A stretch of DNA of 64,000 bases from Diphasiastrum complanatum. Its lineage: Eukaryota > Streptophyta > Lycopodiopsida > Lycopodiales > Lycopodiaceae. Below are positions 13,201-25,100 of this stretch, one piece after another. The stretch covers positions 42,884,858 to 42,948,857 of the forward strand of contig CM055097.1 in NCBI GenBank assembly GCA_029204225.1. The letters are read 5' to 3'. A program made the translations under genes and the position numbers. Position 1 is the first letter of the stretch; each line of letters starts with the position of its first letter. The notes beneath the pieces are model-generated. The model had not been told where the DNA came from, made no database searches, and saw only the letters and a program-made list of their open reading frames with translations.

Positions 13201-15388
13201 CATCATGATCGGGCATGTCCTGACGAAGCTATATGGTACTATTCTTCAATCAATTGTGAGCTCAGAGGCCGAGACTAGGAGACTACATGCGATGGGTCAA
13301 GCAGGCTTTCGAGCCCATTACTCTACCACAGATCATATCTTCACATTGCGGGCCTTGACTGAGGAAGCTAAGCATAGGAGAGAGCGGGTTTACTGTTGTT
13401 TTGTGGACTTCAAGAAAGCCTTTGATTCGGTTCCTCGCTCATTGCTCATCCAGAGACTCCGCGACCTCGGCTTCTCCACTGACATCGTTCTTGCTGTGAT
13501 GGCACTTTATGAGCGTGTCATGGGATGCTTCCGACATAGCAATGGCATATCCGATCACATTTGGAGCACCATTGGGGTGAAGCAGGGTTGCTCCCTCTCA
13601 CCAGTCCTCTTTGGCTTGTAGAATGATGAGTTGGAGAGAGTCATTACACAGTGTGGTGGTGCGGGGTTGCCGGCTTGGGGACATCTTGATTGCTATCCTT
13701 TATGCAGAGGATGTGGTATTGGTCTCACCTACCATAGAGGGTCTACAACGACAGTTGGATTGCTTGCATGAGTTTTGCACTAGATGGGGTCTAGGGGTTG
13801 AACATTGGGAAGACTAAGGCTATGGTCTTCAACACTTCTCGAGCGTTCATGCAACGATAGGAGCTTACTTTGGGTGGACAAGTCCTAGAGGTGGTCCCTT
13901 CCTACACACCTGGGGATCCTTTTCTCAGGTCCTACTTTTGGCATGAGACAGGCCGCTACCACTCGACTAGGGAAGGGACATGCCTCCCTTGTTCAGTTAG
14001 AGAGATTTTGCTTCCGGAAGTCCATCTAGGATGCTCGCAGTAAGTGTCGCCTCTTTGATACCATTGTCACCCCTACGGCTCTATATGCGGCAGAGACATG
14101 GTGTGCAAGTCTTCCCTCTTCACACTGGGCCAGTCTTTCACGACTACAGACCACCATGCTAGCTCGGTTGATCCGTGCGAAGCCTTCGGTTCCACATGAG
14201 ATTCTTTTGGCCGAGTTTGCAGTTCCACCTATCCAGATCGAGGCAGCTCTTCAGCTCATTACTTATTCACAGAGGATACAGGCGTTACCAAAGACAGACA
14301 GATGATACATACAGATTGCACTATCCTCCTCACAGCGTCTTCATGGTTAAGGCTAAAGATTATCATGGTTCTCTCAGGCATCCCACCTCCTACTTGAGTC
14401 ATTTGGTATCTCCATCACAAAGCTTCCCTCATGCACCCATCAGTATATCAAACGATTCCTCTATCGCGCATATCTAGAGTGGACTTGGCATAACCAGCTA
14501 GGGGTTAAACCAACTTCTTACCGGACACATTTCTTGGAGCTGGATGCATCTGGGACCCCGGTCATGCCACACTACTTGGAGTCGGGACTATCACATTGCC
14601 TCATATTCACACTGGGACAGCTTAGGGTGTCTTCTCATCAGCTAGCTATTGAGACGGGGAGGTTCCATGGTATTCCCAGAGAGGGTCGGATTTGCCAGTT
14701 ATGCTCTCTAGGTGAGGTGGAGGAGCACTTAATCTTCAAATGCCCAATACACTATGAGATCAGAGGGCGATATCACTGTCTGTTTCAAGACGTGCCTACC
14801 ACTCTACATTCCCTCATAGCCTATGAGGACCCAAGATGTGTCGCTCTGTTGGTACGCGAGATGGTCATACTAGGGAGAGACTTATACGGGACACCCCAAC
14901 ATTTTCAGTCACAGCCACTGATCACTTCATTCTTCACTAGGGATGATGATTCTGATGACAAAGACTCACATGCTCATAGAGATCAAAGACTGTACCCCCC
15001 ACCATCACGCTACTACCAGGACCACCAGGCATCCTACACAAAGACGTACTATCACACATGCTCATGCTCACAGACGCCGCCGACAGGCTCCAGTGCTCCC
15101 TCATGCTACGGCTCGCATCACATCCCTTTACAGCAGCAGCACAGCGGCATCAGCAACATCATAGCATCATAGCCTTGATATCTTGACACAGAAAGATGAT
15201 TATTATGCACACACTCTCACATACGTGTCTATTTTAGTTTTAGTTTGTACTAGAAGTTTTCCTTATTACAGTTTTGGAGACGTTTTATACGCTCCCATGG
15301 TTACCACATACTTGACATGTACTTCATTAGTCTTATATGCCTTTGGCATGGAAAAGACATTAATAAAGCTTTCTTTCTTCTTTCTTCT

Positions 15389-15461
<73 letters not shown>

Positions 15462-15659
15462 AGGAATTTATATTTGGCGGACTACTTCACTACTTACTTC
15501 TTTACTTATGTCCATATGTCTTTATTCCAGGGTTTCTTTTCCCTTGGTTCTATTTTTTCTATACACATTTACAATTTCAAAGACGTTTTTACGCTACACA
15601 CTTGACATGTACATCGTCTTATACGCCTTTGTGGCATGAAAAGACATCAATAAAGCTCG

Positions 15660-15712
<53 letters not shown>

Positions 15713-18700
15713 CCCTGCTGGTGCGCTGCCCGCCCTGCTGGTGCGCTGCCCGCCCTGCTGGTGCGCTGCCCGCCCTGCTAGCGTTGTTGCCCTCTCTCTC
15801 TCTTGCGCGCCCACCCGCCCTGCTGGCGCTGCTGTCCGCCCTGCTGGCGCTGCAGTGCTGACCTTCGCACCTGCCCTGCGCTGGTCTGCGCTACTGCGCT
15901 GCTACGCCTGGCCGTTTGTCTACACTGTCCTCCATCTGCTTACCACCTCCTATGGCACCTAAGAAAAATGGGGGTGTTCTTACACCCCCCTCCCTGTTGG
16001 ACACCCCCCCATCACCGGTAGTGATGGAGGAGCCGTCTTCGGTGATAGAAACTAGTGACATTCCTGTCAACATGGCTGCCATTGACTACACTCCTTCCAA
16101 ACCTACCGAAAGTCTTTTTGCTTATGATCTTAGTTTTATCCGACAAGAAATTCTTGGACTTAAGAAACAACTACACCTCTTTGAAGCTGAAAATAACAAG
16201 TTAGCTAAGGATCTTTTTGGTGTCACGGAACGTGTGGAGCAGCTTGAGCAAGAAAATATATATCTTAAGCAACGAATTGCAGAAAAAAGTGCCTTGGAGG
16301 AGACTTCCAACAAGATCAATAGCTTGGAGAAACAAGTCGAGGAGACGAAAACGTGGGCAGCACTCTTCAAACTGGATGATATGGGCAGCAAACTCTCATC
16401 ACTCGCAAAACAGGTTGAAGAAACGACATCGATCCTTAAGCAAGGTAATCACTCTCAGATTTCATCTTTTCCGAAGGAAAACGATTTGGAGACAGTTTTG
16501 GGTGAACAAGCCAGAAGGGCCAAAAAAGCCTTTAACATTAGAGTAAGAGGCATTGCCAATGGTGGAAAACCGTTGGAAGAAGCTACGGATTTGCTCATTT
16601 CCAAGTTATCTCATGTGGCTGATGGTTTTGATACTGCTTGGCGTAGTAAATTTGATGACAATGTTTTGTTTATCAAGTTCCGCTCGCTTTCACAACGCAA
16701 TGCTGCCCTTCGGCTTAGGGCAAAGCTTAAAGGTACTTTCATTTATATGGATGATGACTTAACAAATACTCAATGGTTGGCAAGAAAAAAGATTATCCTT
16801 GAAGCGAAAGAGAAAGGGCAAAGGGTTGTTTTTATTGACGGGAAACCGAGATTTTTCGACCTTCCACAATAGGAACTAGGGGCCCCCGGATATAGAAGCT
16901 ACCCGAGATCCCCTACCAATTTGAGACTTGGCTTCTGGAATTGTAATGGTTTTTTATCTTCGTCATCAGCCGGAGACTTTGCTGATTTTATTAGAAAATG
17001 CGACATTTTGTTGTTGGCTGAAACTCATGAGTCCTTATATCATCCTCTTCCAAATATACAGGAGTACTCTTGGCATTCTGCTTTTCGTCCATTTGTTAGG
17101 GGAAAAACTTGTCGAGGATCTGGAGGAGTAGCTTGTTTATACAGAGACACCACAGTTCAGATGGTTAAACAAGATCCATACGCTCGCTATATTTGGTTAC
17201 ACATTATTGGCTCACTATTGGGATTACCTCAGGACATCTATATAGCTGTATGCTATTTTGCTCCACAGACCTCAGTGTTTGCTGAGTTTGGCGGGGACCC
17301 TTTTCAGGCTCTCTCAGATGATATTGCTATCTTTTCTCAGCAGGGTTCCATTTTACTAGCAGGTGATTTCAACGCCCGCACAAGCTCTAGACAAACCGAA
17401 TTTCATGCAGCTACGGATCTTCTCAGGCTTTACCCTTTGGATATGGGGCTAGACCGGGTATCACAGGATGCAGACACTCCAGCTACATCTTTCGGGGAGC
17501 AGTTGATCACTCTAGCAGAGACACACGCTCTTGCCATTTTGAATGGCCTCACACAGTGGCCTTCCTCATCAGCATATACATGCTATCCTCATGGTGGAGG
17601 ACATAGTGTGGTCGACTACTTCATTGGATCACCTGCTTTGATCTCTCACATTTCTGATTTCTCCATTACACCCCCTACCATTTCCGATCACTCACTCTTA
17701 CACATCTCACTTGGTCACATAACCTCTTCTTTGCAAGTTTCTTGCTCTCTTCCCACTCATAAACGTATTCCTTTCACCCAATCTGGATTCACTAATTACA
17801 CCACAATCTTATCCCAACTACTCGCTAACTTCCCGTTCATGGCACCAATTGACCAGCAAGCCACTTTTCTCTCTACATCCCTCTTAGCTGCTGCTTCCTC
17901 ATCCTTCCCCACCAAAACGACATCATCTCACAGAAGTGTTCACAACAGATGGTATGATGCAGAATGCCGCTCTCTTCACAATCATGTGACATATGCCAGG
18001 TCACACTCCCCTGCCACACTCAAACAATGCCAGAAAGAATATCATAGAACCACCAGAACAAAGAAGATCAAGTACCTACAATCACTCTGCCAAAAAATGA
18101 TCAACTCTTTAGATTCACCCTCCTCCTCTTTTTTCTGGAAACATTTCACCAGACACTCTTCAACATTGGCCCCCATAGCCATCGAATCCTGGATCGAGTA
18201 TGCCACGGAGTTATATACCATGGACTCTCCTCCTACCTCACTCTCACCGAGACCTGACCACTGCTCACTTTTCACCCCTGACATGGTTGAAAACGCCATT
18301 AAACATGCCAAACTAAATAAAGCCACTGACTATGACTCCTTAAGTGTAGACTTCCTAAAGCCCGTAGCACATCTCATCTCCCCTTACATTGCTCATGTTT
18401 TTAACACAGCTGTTACTTCTGGTTTTCCTACGGCTTGGTGTACTAATATCCTTCACCCCATCCTCAAGGCAGGTGATCCCATGAATGTAGGAAACTACCG
18501 CACCATTATGATTGGCCACACTCTGGCTAAGATATATGGCTCTATACTACAGACAGTTACTGGATCTTTTGCTGAAACTGAGGGTTTACACGCTATGGGT
18601 CAAGCTGGTTTCAGACCGGGATATTCTACGTCAGACCAGATCTTCATTTTGAGATGCATTATTGAGGAGGCTCGACATCGGAAACAGAGAATTTACTGTT

Positions 18701-20658
18701 GCTTTGTGGATTTTTGCAAAGCTTTTGACTCTGTTCCACGACATCTTCTTTTCCAGAGACTGTCTTCACTTGGCTTTTCAGAGGATACTATTGCTGCGAT
18801 CATTACTTTATATGAGCGAGTCTTGGCACGTTTCAGAGATGGTAGTGGCTGGTCCTCACAGATACATTCTACCATTGGTGTGAAGCAGGGTTGCCCCTTA
18901 TCACCCACTCTTTTTGCACTATATATAGATGACCTCGAGCGGATTATTCGCGAGGAAGGTGGAGAGGGCTGTCCCCTAGCAGACATTATTATCCCCATTC
19001 TCTTGTACGCTGATGATGTGGTTCTCCTCTCATCCTCTGCAGCTGGTTTACAGAGTCACCTTTCTGCTTTACATCACTTTTGCCAGCGTTGGGGATTGAC
19101 GGTTAACCTTAAGAAGACTAAGATTATGGTGTTTAACACCAACAGACAGCATATGAGAGATGTGATTTTCTATTATGACGGGCTACCGATTGAGATCGTG
19201 ACCTCCTACACCTATTTGGGAGTTCTTTTCTCTGGTCCGCTACTCACTTTTCGACCAGCAGCCACCGCCAGGCTCCGCAAGGGGCATACCACTCTTGTGC
19301 ATATGGAGAGATTTTGCTCTACTTATTATGTGCAGGATCCTGCTACCAGATGCCTACTATTTTCTGCTACTGTCTCCCCAGTTGTGCTATATTCGGCTGA
19401 GACTTGGTGCCCTGATTTATCACGCGATACATGGAGAGATCTTACTCGTATCCAGATTCTCATGCTCAGTAGGATAATCCGGGCTAAGCCCTCAGTACCA
19501 CATGATATCATACTAGCCGAGTTTGCTTCTCCTCCATTAGTTGTTGGTGCTATGTTTCAGATCATCACCTTTCTTCACAGGGTATCAGATCTAGATACCT
19601 CCAGATACATTGTTGCTGCTCTCACTTCATCTTGTACCATTGCGGATCAGGGAGCCAAGCACTCTTGGTATCGCAGTGTCTCAGCCCTTCTTCAGACTTG
19701 GGGTTTATCCGCACTTGATCTTCCGAATGGAACCCATGCTTATATCAGACAGCAGATCTACCGGAGCTACATACGCACTATATGGTCACATCCTGATCCA
19801 GATAGGGTCAAGCTACATTATTATGGCACACATCTTTTACGGCTGGACGTTTCGGGCTTGCCTATTCTTCCAGTTTATCTTACACAGACGCTATCTTTTG
19901 GTCTGAGATATCGTATAGGACAGCTTCGAGTCTCTTCTCATCAGCTTGCTATCGAGACAGGTAGATACACAGACACTCCCAGATTGCAGCGGATATGTCA
20001 GCTTTGTTCTCTTCAGGAGGTGGAAGATGAGTTTCATTTCATCTTTCGCTGCCCAGTATACTATGAGATTAGAGGACGATACCATTGTTTATACCGAGAT
20101 ATTCCCCTCACGTTGAGCTCCTTCCTCGAGTATCCAGACGCTAGATGTGTGGGTCTTCTTTTGAGAGAGATGTATATTTTACGAGCTTCACTTCTACCTA
20201 CGCTCTCAGATATGGATTCCAGTCAGGCTCACATTACTCAGTTCTTCCAGAAGCGAGACAGAGTGGATATTTCGGTTGCGGATTTTGACGTCCCCGTCCG
20301 AAGATCGAAGACACAGAGAGTTTCGGCTCGATCCAGTGCTACTAGATCTTCATACGCCTCCCACCAGCCTACATCACGACCCACTACTACCATCACTCAT
20401 TACTTTCGGCTTGCTCGTAGCTAGTTTCCTCCGCGGAGCAGGTGGTTAAGCTCTTGCTTTGTACCCTCACCAGCTGGTGGTCAAGCTTGGATACTTTTTC
20501 TCTTAGAGACAGAGAGATCGATATTTTAGTTTTAGTTTTACTGTCTTTTCATTGGTAAATAAGTCCTTATGCGGACAATGCTTCTCACATTTTGTACTCT
20601 CTTTTGTCTTATGTGCCCCTGGGCACCAAAAGACGTTAATAATAATAATTCTAATTCT

Positions 20659-20694
<36 letters not shown>

Positions 20695-22079
20695 ATCAGC
20701 CTAGGTTTTAGGTTGTAGTGAATTCATTGGTTTCAGGTCCAGGTAGGGGAGAGAGAGGGAACCGTGGGTGAACCATACCACGGTTCATGGTACGGTTCTT
20801 GTAATCTAATTTTCTGTTTACCCTGTTTTGATACCAAAATTTGATATGCCTGATAAGAAGGATATATGACATAAAAGTAAGGAAATAATTGACCTGACCA
20901 GATTTGGACAGACACATATTTGGACCTGATCCACAATAGATTTGGACAGACAAATAAGACCTGATCCATAATAGAATTTCTGGTCCAAAATAGGACCTGA
21001 TCCATACAGACACAGACACAGATTTGGACCTGATCCATAACAGATTTGGACACACACACACACAGATTTCTGGTTTTTATTGGCACTTTTTTGGCCTTTT
21101 TTTAGAATTTTTTTGGGCTGTTTGTGGTGGGAAACTGAAATAAAAAAATTATTACTTAATTAATTAATTGTACGGTTCACTGTACGGTTCTCAAAACCGT
21201 GGTGAACCGTGGACGGTTCATTAATTCTATGATTCAAACTTAAAAAAATTAACATCCATACATACATAAATACTTCTATGGTACTATGAATCATATGCTA
21301 ATTTTGGTTACTCAAATATAATGGTACATATTACATAATACTAAATAGTAACACAAAATTTGAGATTACAATATGAAATACTAGAGATGTGATCGGATCT
21401 CTACATTCCGGAATGCAATGCATCTATGATTCGTATGTGACATGCCTATTTTTGGTCATTGATGACACTCTTAAACACTTTAATCATTCTAGCATTCAAA
21501 TGAATATCGATTTAACCAATGTTGAAAGGTGGCCTTTTCAAATGTAATTGAAATGTCCAAAATTCAGTTCTGGAATCGAAAACCTCAGAAGAAGTCAGCT
21601 TGTAAATCTGATATCAAATATTTTGAGAAGGATTATTATTACAAGGAAAAAAATTCAAAAATGTTTTATGTTCTGTACCAGAACGTATCTATGGTACGTA
21701 TGCATGCTTCATAGACTATATAATCATAAGTGCAATATTACACAATGAATTTCAATGTGCTTATTATATAATATGCAGATGCATATTCCAGACCACACTC
21801 CAATCTCTAGATTACATAAAATCACAGTTTTAAAATGAATCTAGACCAAAGTTGCAGCCCACGATCCGGATCACGTTCCGGATCGCGTTCCTGGATTTCC
21901 CATTAGGGTTTCCTTTTTTGAAATTTTTTTAATGCCAATATGGGTATCAAATGGAAGGGTTTTTCAAGAGCAGTTCATGTATCAAGTTTGCCATCATTTT
22001 CAAAACCATTGTTGTCCATTTTCGAAGCATTGAGTGATTTTCTTCATTAAGTTATTTTCCACCATTAAATCATTTCCTA

Positions 22080-22156
<77 letters not shown>

Positions 22157-25100
22157 AAGTTTGTAGAAATTAGAATGTGATAATTACCTACTGAAGTAGA
22201 CCCTACATAAAAAAATTTGAAATTTCTAACGCGTTCCGGGACATCGTTTCTGGTCCCGGAACGCTCGCAATCCGGAACGCACGATCCGGAACGAGATCCT
22301 TCCGGATCGCGATCCTCTGCAACTGAGATCTAGACTGAGTCCTAGTCAGATTGCATATTGGAATTTTTTAGACTTTTCTTTAGAATCCCAAAAAATAGTC
22401 ATCCAATACATTTTAGGGTCTCTAAAGAATCTAAAAGATGATAAATATATTCCATCAAAATGCCATGTTCCATGCACGATCCAGGAATGTTCTGAATGCA
22501 GTATTCTGAATGCAGTATTCCGAATGTTCTCTGTAGGAAAACAGTGTTCAGATGAAACTATTGTGTAAGTATGCTAAACATAACTGGAAAAATAACTCAC
22601 AGCATCCTACCCTACATTGTGCATTTTCCAACATTAAATTTCCAATTTGGTTTCCATAAACTGAGAATTAAGATTGATATGGTACAAAGAAGATGAGACT
22701 ATAATTACCATGAAGCCAGGACTCTAAACTTCCATGTGGAACCAGCTCATAGCATAAGAGCTGCTGCAAACAGTCTCGGCTACTGAAATAACCAACCAAC
22801 TTCACAAGATGTCGGTGATGAAGCCTACTTAGCATTTGTACCTCAACAAGAAATTCTCGATCTCCTTGATGACCTCCACTGGTGAGTTTTTTAATGGCAA
22901 CTGGAGTTCCATCTTTGAGAACTCCTTTGTAAACGCGGCCAAAACCCCCTTCTCCAAGTATGTTGGCTGAATCAAAATTGTTCGTAGCTTCTTTCAGCTC
23001 ATCATAAAAGAAGTTTTTGATATTTGTAGGGCAAGGTATAGGTTGCCCACTGTCTGCAGCACCAATTGCAAAGTTTAAAAAAAGTGTTTTCCATCAAACC
23101 AAATGATGAATTAGTGCTTGTATGCAGATTCTTCATGGAAAATTAACAAGCAGCACAAAACTTTTGTATAATTCTAAGAAGATGAACTGCGGCGCATTTT
23201 TTCTTTTTATCAGAAGTAGGAGTTCACAAAACTTTGTCATGGACATGAAGCAAGTCTGACTTTTAAGTACAGATTATTAGTCAAGTTAACAAAGAATCAA
23301 TGTTTCGTGGACCTTCGAAAAGCACCTATTCAATGGAATTGAAGAGCTGTTGGAATCTGATCGCTGACTTGCAAGGTAGGTTACTGGAAATAGGGCGGAT
23401 TTGATTGCTGAAAAACAACAAGAGTACCAAGATCATGAAGATCCAAGGAACATTGGCCAAGAATTCCTAGTGTTGGAGAGCTATCGTTGCATGTTGAAGA
23501 CATGTCACTACTGAACAGTATTGGTAGATCGCTGCAGATTGCCAATCACTATTGAAGTAATTGGTACACGTGCAAGGAAGCATGTACATGTGTAGATTGT
23601 TGGCAAGAATTGGAATGTCTTGTAGTAGCAGATCACTGAGGTTTAGAACCTTGATGCATGTTGAAGGAGGTCTCAGGAGTCAGGACCAGCATTACGACTA
23701 GGAGTTGTTTGCAATCAGGATGCAAGGTGGAGAAAGGATCCACAAGAGTGATCATATCAGATTAGTCACTATAGTCTAGTTGCTACTGATCAAGAACACT
23801 GCTGGAGAACATTGACAGATCATTGAAGCTACATGTAAGTTGGTTCATGCAGCTGCAAGGCAAAGTGACTTGTTTATGTGGTAGACTGTCTTGTCTATCT
23901 GAACTACTATCACTTGATTTATGATTAATCGAAGTGATTGTTTGCTGTGGTTGTCAAGTAATTTCTGGATACCATCCAAGTCACAGTTGATTGTTCATGT
24001 GGTGGTACAAAGTGAGATCAATTCTTCTAGGACGATCTGTTTTTTCAAGTTCTTGAATCTATCCAAATTCATGTTCTGTCATGTGGTAGATTTTGAAGCT
24101 AAGGTTGTTGATTAGCCATTGAAAATCAACAGTACAGGTTGTTGCTTAGCCTCAAGAAAAACGACAGGGTTCATTTCTATGAATTGACAGGTTATTGATT
24201 AGTCTTAGAAAATCAACATGAAGTCTTCTTAACTGAAGCAGGTTTCTTCAAGGAAGAAGATGGATGTACACCAGTTGGAAAGTTTGCATATGACATAGTG
24301 TCAGGATAAATAGATGTCATGATGAGATGCTTTCTAAGTCGAAAAGTTGTTTGGAGCAAGTGACTCTATGTGTGAGATAGAGGTAGGAAATTCCATGGTA
24401 AAGATAGTGTCAAGTACTTTGTGTGAGAAAGTATCTGAGGGGGAGTATCAGTTACTTTGTGTTGTATACGCTTTATCTTTCTATTGAGGATGCTCTATTA
24501 CTTGCATATTTGATTGGGTTCATGAATGACATTCTATTTGTATCATTGTTGGAGAGTGGATGCAATGCAAACGTGGAGTGTATATCCAGGGGGAGTAGTT
24601 CAACTAAGTCCATCAAGTCCATCACAGCTGGTAACTTATGAGAGTACCAACTTATGAGAGTACCAGGAGAATTGAAGTGGATTCAATTCAAGGAATCAAC
24701 ACAAGTGGAACCAGCTACTTATGAAGTATGGGTTCTAACGTGGGTGGTCATGCATGAGATTTGATGTTGACATTTGTAGATCTATTTCCTACTTATGATT
24801 GTGTTGATGGTGTTGTGGTAATCAAAGAGAATTACATTTACTTTATGGATGTTGGTGAGATCCTTACATATTTACGGTAGCTTGGAAGATGTTTAAAAAG
24901 ACCAAGGGAGTCAATCTTCAAGCGAAGTTCTTAAAGTTATGGCAAAGGTTATGTCTTCAGAGGGAGTCAAAGTTCTTTGATTCAAAGGAAGTCAAGGAAT
25001 CGGGTGATATGTTGCACTCATGGTGGCCACACATATACACTAAAGGGATATGAAGACAAAAGCAAGACATTGGGAGGTTATATGAAGCAGGTTCATATGA

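Larger units (their letters stand above)
10252..15458 (+). mobile_element. LINE (L1/Tx1-like non-LTR retrotransposon), copy A, decayed
   Basis: A full-length but mutated LINE: GC-rich repeated leader, ORF1, in-phase UAG, ORF2 (endonuclease, reverse transcriptase, C-terminal zinc motif), 3' UTR with aaaagacattaataaagct, and a (CT)n tail at 15392-15458. Homology to copy B runs throughout. Frameshifts, an 87-bp duplication and loss of a catalytic Asp show it is older. It lies antisense to the kinase gene inside intron 5. Confidence 0.9.
15711..20692 (+). mobile_element. LINE copy B, intact ORFs, flanked by (CT)n
   Basis: Leader with 20-bp GC-rich repeats (15711-15850), ORF1, single UAG, ORF2, 3' UTR (20425-20661) ending aaaagacgttaataataat then ctaattctaattc, and (CT)15 at 20662-20692. 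Both ORFs are open through all conserved blocks and catalytic motifs, so this is the youngest copy. It lies in intron 5, antisense to the kinase gene. Target-site duplications cannot be seen because both edges are CT repeats. Confidence 0.92.

Noticed and set aside
20708-21086. Minus-strand ORFs with repeated WIRS / CVCV text
   Set aside because: Caused by the degenerate tandem array inside the GAACCGT element.
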